From Bacillus sp. EB106-08-02-XG196 (lineage in GTDB: Bacteria; Bacillota; Bacilli; Bacillales; Cytobacillaceae), in NCBI RefSeq assembly GCF_013396335.1, contig NZ_JABWSY010000011.1:126835-190834 (forward strand): a stretch of 64,000 nt of DNA. Direction: 5' to 3'. Below, one piece after another: positions 45,046-53,090 of this stretch (position 1 is its first letter; each line of letters starts with the position of its first letter). Made by a program: the position numbers and the translations under genes. Under the pieces are notes generated by a model, which was not told the origin of the DNA, ran no database searches, and was given only the letters and a program-made list of their open reading frames with translations.

Positions 45046-45816
45046 ATGTCAAAAGAACAAGAATTGCAGATTGCCAAATTAACAACCTATTTATTACCTT
45101 TATATAAAAAGGAATTTCCAATTATTTTTTTTTGGACCCCTAGAAGTGGATGTACAACTCTAATGAGATGGTTCTTCTTCCAAAATGGATTACTTCAAAA
45201 AGCAATGGATTATAATCCCTGGGTGCATTCCTATAGAATGGAGGTATTTGAAAAAGGAAATCACTACAGAGCAGACATAATTGATCAAATTTTGGCTGGG
45301 AAAAAAGATACCTATAAGCTTGTTCGTAATCCTTATAGAAGGGCTGTCAGTTCTTTTTTGGCTTCGATAGACAATGATAAAATCATGAAAGAGATTGCTC
45401 CTAATTATCATAATGGATTTTCTTTTAAAGAATTCTTATATCTTATTAGGAAAATTGGAGTCAGTAAAAATCAGTTAAATAGTCACATTGCCCAGCAATA
45501 TGATGAGGGAGAGGAAGTGATTATTAAAGATTATGTAAGACTAGAAAATTTCAGCACGGAAATGAAAGCTATTGAAAATAAATATCGCTTATTAGATTCT
45601 CCTATTTTAAGTATCTCTAATTCATCACATCATTTGTCGGGGCAAATGGTTGAAAAGGGTGCATTTGCAAATGTTAAAATGTCTTTGAAACCATATGGTA
45701 AAACTTTACCGACCTATGAGAGCTTTTATGACAAAGAAACAAAAGAACTAGTTAGAGAGCTATTTAAAAAAGATTTTGAAAAATATGGTTATAATCAAAC
45801 TAATATTACAATATGA
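45046..45816 (+). CDS. Sulfotransferase family protein 2
   Basis: 256 residues. 5'-phosphosulfate-binding loop FFWTPRSGCTTLMRWFF (~24) and 3'-phosphate-binding motif LVRNPYRRAVSSFLAS (R-N-P-x-x-R-x-x-S-x-F). This pair of motifs is diagnostic for PAPS-dependent sulfotransferases, here close to the sulfotransfer_2 (carbohydrate) type. The start is placed at ATG 45046 after GAAAGGAAG; the upstream frame lacks a signal. Follows the GT2 gene, suggesting sulfation of the sugar added by it. Confidence 0.85.
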   Translation: MSKEQELQIAKLTTYLLPLYKKEFPIIFFWTPRSGCTTLMRWFFFQNGLLQKAMDYNPWVHSYRMEVFEKGNHYRADIIDQILAGKKDTYKLVRNPYRRAVSSFLASIDNDKIMKEIAPNYHNGFSFKEFLYLIRKIGVSKNQLNSHIAQQYDEGEEVIIKDYVRLENFSTEMKAIENKYRLLDSPILSISNSSHHLSGQMVEKGAFANVKMSLKPYGKTLPTYESFYDKETKELVRELFKKDFEKYGYNQTNITI

Positions 45817-45832
45817 TCACGGAAATACAGAA

Positions 45833-45866
45833 AAAAAGCTGGAACAGTTATCTGTTCCAGCTTTTT
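45833..45866. terminator. Bidirectional intrinsic terminator, copy A
   Basis: AAAAAGCTGGAACAG / CTGTTCCAGCTTTTT, 4-nt loop. The same AAAAAGCTGGAA core recurs at 47472-47509. Confidence 0.9.
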
Positions 45867-45878
45867 CTTGAACATTTT

Positions 45879-46331
45879 CTAATCAATATTTCCAATAGCT
45901 AGTCCAGTGAAAGTTATAGGACCAACTACATTTACGGTACCCGCTGGAGAAGCAAGAACCTCACCTCTTAATTTATAAACTATAAACCCGTTCGATCCAG
46001 CTACGTTAAAGTCAATGGCTTGGAACGATGTTGTATAAAAGGCCTCCGCAGGAGCAGGTTCAGGTGTGAATCTCGTATTGAAAATTTCTATCTCCGGACC
46101 AACACCGTTCACCTGACGAAAAATCCGTAAAAATACAACGGGTGTACCTGATAATGCCTGTAATCCGAGTGTCCCTTTTAATTCAATCCGATTGTCAGCA
46201 GGGACGGGCGGCACGATAAATAGACCTAAGCCAGCAAGCTCGGTTCCACCAACCGGTAAAGAAATGGGTGGGAACTTGCCCGTCTGATTACTTGGTCTTG
46301 ATGCCTTATAATCAAGGATAATTTCTGGCAT
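45879..46331 (-). CDS. ExsC-like exosporium protein, paralog 1
   Basis: 150 residues, all-beta. Begins MPEIILDYKASRPSNQTG and ends VVGPITFTGLAIGNID. The same framework (ILDY-K-A-S ... F-RIFR ... F-x-T-x-x-x-IDF-x-V ... VVGPI-x-F-S/T-G-x-A) occurs in the two genes upstream. This pattern recalls exosporium protein C of the B. cereus group; that match is from memory. AGGAGGG precedes the ATG. Third gene of a three-gene operon. Confidence 0.7.
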   Translation of the reverse strand: MPEIILDYKASRPSNQTGKFPPISLPVGGTELAGLGLFIVPPVPADNRIELKGTLGLQALSGTPVVFLRIFRQVNGVGPEIEIFNTRFTPEPAPAEAFYTTSFQAIDFNVAGSNGFIVYKLRGEVLASPAGTVNVVGPITFTGLAIGNID

Positions 46332-46368
46332 TCATTTTCCCTCCTTTCAATGTGGCGTTTTGCTATTG

Positions 46369-46800
46369 TTAATCAATGGGTCCAAATGCAATTCCACTAA
46401 ATGTAATCGGACCGGCTACACTCGCTGTGTCATCATCAACTGAACTTATGCGTTCAACTGTCAACGTATAGTTGTGAGTACCTTGTGGTACGTTAAAATC
46501 TATGGTAGTCATTTTAACGGTGTAAAATTGTTCATTCGCAGTTTGCATTCCTTGCCGAGTTTCAAAAATCAGGATTCCATCACGAAAAATCCGAAACACA
46601 ACCTGTGCAACGGACAACGTCGCCGCCACCCCTACAGTAGCATTCAATTCTACCCAATTATTTGCTGGTGTGCCGGCATCAAAAAGAATAGAAAAAGAGG
46701 CTATGGTTTGTTGGGAACCGAATGGAATGACTATAGGGGGGGTTGCTCCTAATCTGCTAGAAGGAACCGTTTCGTTAAACGTCAATATCGTTTCTGCCAT
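46369..46800 (-). CDS. ExsC-like exosporium protein, paralog 2
   Basis: 143 residues of the same all-beta family: MAETILTFNETVPSSRLGAT at the start, FRIFRDGILIFETR in the middle and VAGPITFSGIAFGPID at the end. It has no cysteines, signal peptide or transmembrane segment, fitting self-assembly outside the coat in the mother cell. AAAGGAG precedes the ATG; spacing to neighbours is about 36 bp each side. Confidence 0.7.
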   Translation of the reverse strand: MAETILTFNETVPSSRLGATPPIVIPFGSQQTIASFSILFDAGTPANNWVELNATVGVAATLSVAQVVFRIFRDGILIFETRQGMQTANEQFYTVKMTTIDFNVPQGTHNYTLTVERISSVDDDTASVAGPITFSGIAFGPID

Positions 46801-46835
46801 TTCTTTACTCCTTTCTCACAAAGTTATTTGGGGGG

Positions 46836-47303
46836 TTAGGTTGTCCCAACTGCAAGACCGCTAAATGAAACAGGTCCTACAACCTGAGCAATAGTAAAAA
46901 AAGGTGGATTACTATTGGCGACGACAGCCTGTACGGTTAACTGATAGACATGAAAACCAAACGGAACACCTTCATCAATGGTGCTAAGGGTAACATTATA
47001 ATCGTGTGCCGGTAGTGTTGGTGTATTTTGTAAACCCACTACTGTATTAAAAATTTCTACTCCATCCCGGTAAATTCGGAAAAAAACCGCATTATTAAAA
47101 ACAGAACCTAGCTGGGAATTAATGCCTACATCGGCAGACAAATAAACTCGATTACTTTCGGCTGATGGTGTAAGTTCGGAGAGAAACATTCCTAACCCAG
47201 CAACTTGCAGCTGATTAGGTATTTGAGGAATGGTAACAGCTTCCGTTCCACCGAAAGTATTGTTGGGTACGCTTGCTTTATAATCCAATATTACGTTAGC
47301 CAA
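46836..47303 (-). CDS. ExsC-like exosporium protein, paralog 3
   Basis: 155 residues, TTG start with AAAGGAGG upstream. Begins MANVILDYKASVPNNTFGGT and ends VVGPVSFSGLAVGTT; the central FFRIYRDGVEIFNTV is shared with the paralogs. It is the first gene of the three-gene operon. The set arose by tandem duplication and later divergence. A fourth, more distant member is at 49215 on the plus strand. Confidence 0.7.
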   Translation of the reverse strand: MANVILDYKASVPNNTFGGTEAVTIPQIPNQLQVAGLGMFLSELTPSAESNRVYLSADVGINSQLGSVFNNAVFFRIYRDGVEIFNTVVGLQNTPTLPAHDYNVTLSTIDEGVPFGFHVYQLTVQAVVANSNPPFFTIAQVVGPVSFSGLAVGTT

Positions 47304-47471
47304 TGACTCTAACCTCCTTTCGGATATACTATTATAGATTATTAGAAACTTATAAAGAAGCTTGTACTTTTTAAAAAAATAATTAAAAAAACTAGAATGT
47401 CGTATTTCTAAAATCTATAAGTAACATCCAAACATACTAATCTATTCTGTTATTAAACTGCTGCCTGCAAG

Positions 47472-47509
47472 AAAAAAAGCTGGAACAATTCTCTTTTCCA
47501 GCTTTTTTT
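47472..47509. terminator. Bidirectional intrinsic terminator, copy B
   Basis: AAAAAAAGCTGGAA / TTCCAGCTTTTTTT with a 10-nt loop, serving the peptidase-G2 gene's minus end region. Near copy of 45833-45866. Confidence 0.8.
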
Positions 47510-47536
47510 CTGTGCTTTTGTAGTTTTGGGGTATCA

Positions 47537-48958
47537 TTATCGAAACAGAATTAATATCTGGTTCGGAGCTGTACGCCTCAAGACTCGGTATCCGTTATCA
47601 GAAGGTATCGCAATTCCCTGGTCATTCGGTTTGCAGAATCCGTTGCTTTTACAGAGGCCATTATCTCTTACCAACAATTTCCCTAATAGCCCAATTGCAA
47701 CCCATTCAGGTCTGCTGCCGCGGGGCAGGTAATCACGGGTTGCGTCCCAAGCAGGGTTCAGTACCGGCCGGCGTTCTACCCGCTGCGGTACGATTTCATT
47801 CCCGGAATTGTCCATTACAGGAGGAACAATGACGTCTTCATACAAAATTTCTCCCCACTCAGTCGTCATATATTTATGTTTCCATCTTAGTTCTCCGCTA
47901 TCCGCCAAGAAAGCAGGCTTTGCGCTTGTGATTCCAAGAATATAATCATCTTTTCCATTTGCTATGCGAACCTTATCTTCTTCCAATGTGACGAAGTAGC
48001 CAAATTCAATAGGATTCCCATCTGTTGTTTCAAACATTTCTGCATAATCTGCTGCAGGGGTAGTGACAGTACCGTCAATTTTGACATTTCCGTTACTTAA
48101 TATTTTCGCGGCTAATCCTGGCGTAGAGGCATCCGTACCATTAGCCAGGTACCAGGAATAGGGCAGCTCATTGGCGGACCCAAATTGCCCCATAACATGA
48201 ACACCTTCTAAAAAGTTTGCGTTTGTCGATTGTCCCTCCGTATGAGAAAAAAATCCAGAAGCTACCGTGTTTACTCCCTCTGCGTGAGAAGTAAAACCGC
48301 TTGCGATGTTGAGAGCCCCTTCTGCATGAGAATTTTGTCCAAGCGCTTGTGTTTGATTTCCTTCTGCATGGGAAAGATCACCAGAAGCAACGGTTCGCTG
48401 CCCTTCCGCATGAGCAAAAATACCGCTAGCCATTGTCAAGTTTCCTTCTGCATGAGACGCTCTTCCGGTAGCTTGAGTTGTATCGCCTTCTGCATGTGAA
48501 GATTCCCCCTGAGCCCTTGTACCTTGTCCTTCTGCATGAGAGACCAGTCCACTGGCAATGGTATTTTCGCCTTCTGCATGGGCTGCAAGGCCAGAGGCAG
48601 TGGTTAGATTTCCCTCAGCATGGGCATATAAATTCAATGCTCGTGTGCTCGATCCCTCTGCATGGGAGGCATAACCGGAGGCTAGGGATCCGCTGCCTTC
48701 CGCATGTGCTGTATTTGCACTAGCTCTAGTAAAATACCCCTCTGCATGGGAGGCAGAACCCTCTGCGACCGTATTTGATCCTTCCGTATGTGAGGAACCT
48801 CCTCTTGCACTCGTTTGAAGTCCTTCCGCATGAGAGGCTGTTCCCTCCGCAAGTGTATTAACTCCCTCAGCATGAGAGGCTCCGCCGGATGCATGTGTTT
48901 GAAAGCCTTCTGCCTCAGAACATACCCCGCTTGTAGTTCGATTGCATGCGTTACCCAT
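47537..48958 (-). CDS. SHAEG-repeat (YadA-head-like) protein with C-terminal peptidase G2 domain
   Basis: 473 residues. The N-terminal ~250 residues are 17 consecutive 14-residue units built around S/A-H-A-E-G (the first is SEAEG), like the trimeric left-handed beta-roll of YadA heads. The C-terminal ~170 residues (YAEMFETTDGNPIEFGYFVT, WKHKYMTTEWGEILYEDVIV) match the intramolecular-chaperone autoproteolytic domain Peptidase_G2 found in phage tail appendages. Such domains help the trimer fold and then cleave themselves off. An exosporium or spore-surface fibre is likely here. ATG 48958 follows AAGGGTGA. Confidence 0.88.
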   Translation of the reverse strand: MGNACNRTTSGVCSEAEGFQTHASGGASHAEGVNTLAEGTASHAEGLQTSARGGSSHTEGSNTVAEGSASHAEGYFTRASANTAHAEGSGSLASGYASHAEGSSTRALNLYAHAEGNLTTASGLAAHAEGENTIASGLVSHAEGQGTRAQGESSHAEGDTTQATGRASHAEGNLTMASGIFAHAEGQRTVASGDLSHAEGNQTQALGQNSHAEGALNIASGFTSHAEGVNTVASGFFSHTEGQSTNANFLEGVHVMGQFGSANELPYSWYLANGTDASTPGLAAKILSNGNVKIDGTVTTPAADYAEMFETTDGNPIEFGYFVTLEEDKVRIANGKDDYILGITSAKPAFLADSGELRWKHKYMTTEWGEILYEDVIVPPVMDNSGNEIVPQRVERRPVLNPAWDATRDYLPRGSRPEWVAIGLLGKLLVRDNGLCKSNGFCKPNDQGIAIPSDNGYRVLRRTAPNQILILFR

Positions 48959-49155
48959 ATCTATCACCCTTTTTAAAAAATGCTTGCCATCCCATCGTAT
49001 TCTGTTAATTGGTAATAGTAACGGCTTATGTAGTTATTTTTTATAATAATGAGAATCAAGTGATGAAAGCCTTATAAGGATTAAACACACAGTTGAAGGG
49101 CTAAAGATTTCGACTTATTTGGATCTTATCTTTTGAAAATGAATAACTTGTCCAT

Positions 49156-49183
49156 ACCAAAATTTATCAACCTTCATATTATA
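49156..49183 (+). promoter_or_regulatory. Candidate SigK promoter for the fourth ExsC-like gene
   Basis: ACC at 49156, 16-bp spacer, CATATTATA at 49175-49183, fitting AC-N16/17-CATANNNTA. The start of transcription would fall about 25 bp before the ATG, leaving room for GGGAGGTGAT. Confidence 0.6.
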
Positions 49184-49214
49184 GAATATGCCGATAGAAG
49201 GGAGGTGATATTTT

Positions 49215-49655
49215 ATGGGAAATTTCTTAGACGCACGAACATCGCAAAACATTAGTACGAGTAATGCTACAGGGATTCCGGTTACTACTACGCCAGCCCT
49301 TTTTGGAACACTAGGTCTTAACACAACAGGCGCCGGGCCGAATCTCCGTGTTCAATTCACTGCAACGGTTGGCATTAGCTCTTTAGCAACAATTGCAGTA
49401 CCAATTACCATTTCGATTTTTAGAGGTGTAGGACCTGATGCTGTTCTTGTTTATAGAGCTACGGAATTACCAATTGCATTAGGAGCTGTAGGTGCTTTAA
49501 ATAGAAGAATCATAACTGTAACAGGTGCTGACTACCAACCACCTAACCCAGGATTCTTGATTTATCAAGCGTTTGTTAACACGGAAGGCGGAGTAGCGGT
49601 AGCACCTACGCGGACAGGCCCTGAAAGCTTTAACGCATCTGCCTATTCCGACTAA
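49215..49655 (+). CDS. ExsC-related beta-rich spore surface protein (fourth, diverged)
   Basis: 146 residues, all-beta, Gly/Ala/Thr-rich with no cysteines or signal peptide. LRVQFTATVGISSLATIAVP, VPITISIFRGVGPDAVLVYR and GPESFNASAYSD line up loosely with the ExsC-like set (GTVG..., F-RIFR, GP-x-x-F-x-x-x-A). GGGAGGTGAT lies seven bases before the ATG, and a SigK-like promoter precedes it. Function presumably structural in the outer spore layers. Confidence 0.65.
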   Translation: MGNFLDARTSQNISTSNATGIPVTTTPALFGTLGLNTTGAGPNLRVQFTATVGISSLATIAVPITISIFRGVGPDAVLVYRATELPIALGAVGALNRRIITVTGADYQPPNPGFLIYQAFVNTEGGVAVAPTRTGPESFNASAYSD

Positions 49656-49832
49656 TCGAATACACTTCAGCCAATACCTATAAAATTTAATAGACAGAGG
49701 TTTAAGGGTTTTTAAGAGTTCGTTCCTCTGACACATAATTATCATTAAGTTAAATGAGGACGAACTTTTTCCTTTTTTAATGGAAATGTGAACACTTCCT
49801 AAAATGATGAGTAAAAGAGAGGAGAGATTAAG

Positions 49833-50483
49833 ATGTATTTACAACAAATTAAAGGATCTTATGATGAAATCGTTAGTTTAGGCAGTGCATGTAATACAGC
49901 AATAAAATTAAGACAACACAACTTAAGAAGGTTTTCAGGTCCACTTGATTGGAAGGTTTCCGGATCGCTATCTGATGTCAATCGATTGTTAAAAAATAAA
50001 TTCAAGGGTTTTATGGAGCTTGAAAATATGCGTTTGATGGATGGATCAGGTTATGGTTTAGATAATGGAACCGATCTTCAACCAGCTAAATCACATATTG
50101 TAAATGATACCTATTATAATATTATTTCCTTTCATGATTTCCCTGCACTGCCAAATCAAGATTGGGCTGCAACATACCCAGCTTTTAAAAATAAACTTCA
50201 TTACCGAATAGATAGATTCCTAGAAAAAATCACAAATAGTCGAGCCATTTTGTTTGTTAGATGGGCAGGCAGTTATGAACAAGCAGTCGAACTTCAATCT
50301 GTTTTGTCCGGGATGGTCAATGGCCAGTTTAAGATCCTTATTCTTGTCCCGGTAGAAGGCTTTCAGGGTGTTAAGGAGTTAAATTGGAATTTAAATCAGG
50401 TATGTGCTGTTACAGTTCCTAATCTTCCCTATGATGATTCAACTTGGAATTATGTGTTTAATGGAATAACCTTAACAAATTAG
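49833..50483 (+). CDS. DUF1796 putative papain-like cysteine peptidase 1
   Basis: 216 residues. Family landmarks: IVSLGSACNTAIKLRQHNLR (nucleophile Cys in GSAC), FSGPLDWKVSGSLSDVNRLL and IISFHDFPAL (candidate His). DUF1796 proteins are predicted papain-like peptidases of unknown role, often near glycosyltransferases and spore-coat genes. No signal peptide. GAGAGGAGAG precedes the ATG. The paralog at 52204 is on the other strand with a GT4 gene between. Confidence 0.82.
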   Translation: MYLQQIKGSYDEIVSLGSACNTAIKLRQHNLRRFSGPLDWKVSGSLSDVNRLLKNKFKGFMELENMRLMDGSGYGLDNGTDLQPAKSHIVNDTYYNIISFHDFPALPNQDWAATYPAFKNKLHYRIDRFLEKITNSRAILFVRWAGSYEQAVELQSVLSGMVNGQFKILILVPVEGFQGVKELNWNLNQVCAVTVPNLPYDDSTWNYVFNGITLTN

Positions 50484-50895
50484 AAATTCCCCACATAACT
50501 CGTCTGTATAAAAGGTTTATAAAAAAATGAATGAAAGAACTGCAATTGAACGATTATAAACCAAATCAGGCCTACGGTGGGGGGGAAGGAGGGGGAAACC
50601 ACCTGCTGTTATATATTTAGCATATGTAATTACTAATAAATTGGTTCTTAAAACAAAATAATTTCATAAAATAAATATTAATTGGTTCGTAGAACCTAAA
50701 ATAAAAACAACTTATCTCCATACCATTTTGAACATTCATACATAAGGTAGCTATAGAATAATTTTGGTGCAGTCAATAATACCCAACCCCGGCAAGCTCC
50801 GTGGAGTGCAGGGGTTGTTTTGATTAAATTAGGAATCTCTGCCAAGTGATTTTTGATTTTACACAAAAATTTTTACTCTTTTACTTAATTGATTG
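50484..50895. other. 412-bp gap with a G-rich stretch and a hairpin
   Basis: GGTGGGGGGGAAGGAGGGGG at about 50576-50595 is unusually G-rich for this DNA. A stem at 50785-50816 (AACCCC / GGGGTT, with an inner hairpin) ends in GTTTT and may terminate plus-strand transcription. No gene is seen. Confidence 0.5.
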
Positions 50896-51972
50896 CTAAA
50901 TCTTTACTCCAAGTGATCTAAGCATGTTGATAAAATTTGCACAATATTGATCAGGATTAAAATGTTTGTTTACATATTCAAGGGCATTTGAACGAATTTG
51001 TTCTCTTAATAGCTGGTTTGTCATTAACTCTTTTGCTTGAATAACTGCTTCGGCAATATTCCCTAATGTATAATATTTTCCAGTTTGGTTATGAATGATG
51101 GAACTTCTAACACCATCGGAATCTGTAGTCAACACAGGGCATCTGCAGCTCATTGCTTCGAGTAAGGAGTAAGGTGATCCTTCTACCTTAGAGGTGGAGC
51201 ATAGAAAGCCTCCCGAATCCCCAATCATGGAGAAATAAGCAGCCATTTGGGAATTAGGTACATTTGAATGCAGAGTAAGATTTTTTTGCAAACTTAATTG
51301 ATTGATTAACTTTTCAAACTCAATCCTTTGTTTAGGATCGCTTATTGTCGGATCTTCAAACATATGTAACTGTAGGTTTGAATTGTATTGCTGAATAAGT
51401 TGGTGCCCTATATGAAGAAATTCTCTCCAATTTTTGTTATCTTCGATTCTGCCAATCCAAGCAATCATAGGGACATTGCTCAATGCTAACGATCGGTAAG
51501 AAAATTGACTTGTATCAAAACAGTTATTGAAACTAAATTTAGGAAAAGAGGGATATAATTCATCTAATAATTGCATGATATGTGGAGTTTTTGGATTAAG
51601 GAATCCGTTTGCATGGGCAGTTACAATGGGTATGGCATTACGAAGTGCTGTTCTTGCTGTTTCTTTTGGACCATATCCTTGAATTTCTACAATTATTTTT
51701 TCTTTGTAACCCATATTTCTAAATCTCGGCAGTGCTTGGAAATCTGAAACGACCACAATAGCACCATAATTTCCAGTTCCTAATATTTTTTTTATTTCGC
51801 CATCATTATTAGTAATAAACGTTGGAACGTTGTGATCATTAATGAATACTCTTCTGTTTTCATAATAAAGGCAATGACCATTGATATTATACTTTTTAAG
51901 TGCAGAACATCTTTGACGATTTAAAGTCTCCACTCCACCGCTAGGAACATAAAATACAAATAAGATATTCAT
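50896..51972 (-). CDS. GT4 glycosyltransferase C (divergent)
   Basis: 358 residues. Begins MNILFVFYVPSGGVETLNRQ; donor half GDSGGFLCSTSKVEGSPYSL then LEAMSCRCPVLTTDSDGVR, the E-x7-E GT4 signature. It is less like the three large GT4 paralogs and has its own subfamily look (ends HFNPDQYCANFINMLRSL). GGGGAAATGA precedes the ATG. Likely acts on the spore glycan. Confidence 0.85.
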   Translation of the reverse strand: MNILFVFYVPSGGVETLNRQRCSALKKYNINGHCLYYENRRVFINDHNVPTFITNNDGEIKKILGTGNYGAIVVVSDFQALPRFRNMGYKEKIIVEIQGYGPKETARTALRNAIPIVTAHANGFLNPKTPHIMQLLDELYPSFPKFSFNNCFDTSQFSYRSLALSNVPMIAWIGRIEDNKNWREFLHIGHQLIQQYNSNLQLHMFEDPTISDPKQRIEFEKLINQLSLQKNLTLHSNVPNSQMAAYFSMIGDSGGFLCSTSKVEGSPYSLLEAMSCRCPVLTTDSDGVRSSIIHNQTGKYYTLGNIAEAVIQAKELMTNQLLREQIRSNALEYVNKHFNPDQYCANFINMLRSLGVKI

Positions 51973-52203
51973 TCATTTCCCCCTCAATGTCTTTTATATT
52001 TCACATTGCTACGTAGCTATAAATTTAAGAAGAGCATAATAGGTCTGAAATCAACTTATTCAATTTTATGAAAAATTGCTGTTAATATTCTTAACTTACA
52101 TTCTCAATACAAGAAAAAAACCCTTAAACCAGTCCAGTACTTACGTGATTGGTTAAAAGGTTAGTTATAAACATCAATTTTAAAAAGTTTTTCGGGAATA
52201 CGT

Positions 52204-52830
52204 CTAATTACTTAGATGAACCCCTCTAAATATTTCTGCCCAAAAATGATCATTGGAATCCCATATCTCTTTATTAGGAAGTTCAACCGCTGAGACCTTC
52301 TGTGATGGCAAATTGATTTCAACCAGGCTATTAACATTTGTATGATTTACAAGGAGAATCCGAAAATCATTTTTAACCATTTTTAATAAAATAGATTCAA
52401 GTTCTGAGACCTCTGGAAAAGTACCTTCTGTTCTAATAAAGAGAATGCGTTTACAGGTGGCCATTTTTTCTAAGAAGCGCTGAACACGTCTGTCATATTT
52501 CTTCTTAACTTCATGGTAAGCGGCTAAATGGGACACTGTATTTTGGTTTGTTTTAAAATCATGGTTGAAAGCGATATTATAGGTTTCATCCAATACTAGG
52601 AGATCCAATGCAGAAGCATGTCCAACGACTTTCAAATTGGGTAGTTCCATAAAACCAACAAATTGATTCTGTAAAAGCCGATTAACATCTGATAATGAAT
52701 AGGTTGCCACCCAGTCCAAAACTCCCGAAAAGGGTCTTAAATTGAATTTTTTAAGCTGAATAGCTGCCAGACAAAGATGCCCTAAACTGAAAATAGCGTC
52801 ATAAGAACCTTTTATCTTTTCTAAAGTCAT
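52204..52830 (-). CDS. DUF1796 putative papain-like cysteine peptidase 2
   Basis: 208 residues, homologous to 49833: IFSLGHLCLAAIQLKKFNLR (nucleophile Cys in GHLC), FSGVLDWVATYSLSDVNRLL, and NIAFNHDFK in place of SFHDF. Cys and His are both kept. Separate transcription with TAGGAGAGAGG upstream. Two members within 3 kb suggest a defined task in surface assembly. Confidence 0.8.
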   Translation of the reverse strand: MTLEKIKGSYDAIFSLGHLCLAAIQLKKFNLRPFSGVLDWVATYSLSDVNRLLQNQFVGFMELPNLKVVGHASALDLLVLDETYNIAFNHDFKTNQNTVSHLAAYHEVKKKYDRRVQRFLEKMATCKRILFIRTEGTFPEVSELESILLKMVKNDFRILLVNHTNVNSLVEINLPSQKVSAVELPNKEIWDSNDHFWAEIFRGVHLSN

Positions 52831-53090
52831 TTTCCTCTCTCCTAAAAAAGTTATAAGTCTCTACCAATCCTCCAGATTTTTCATCTCTATTTATTAATTT
52901 ATTAATATATTAAATGCAATAAATCTATAAATGAAAGGGCAGAAAACAAGTTTCTTAGAAAAAGGGCATAATTTGCAGTAGTTCTTTAGGTATAACAGCA
53001 TAAGGGTTTAAAAAAACTCACAAACTAGTGCCCGTGAGTTTAAGGTGCTTACCAAATAAAATAAATTTGGCATAATGAAAGCAATGGATA

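Noticed and set aside
48230..48723. Plus-strand open frames opposite the SHAEG repeats
   Set aside because: They are mirror frames of a repetitive gene, with no ribosome binding site, and show the same periodicity.
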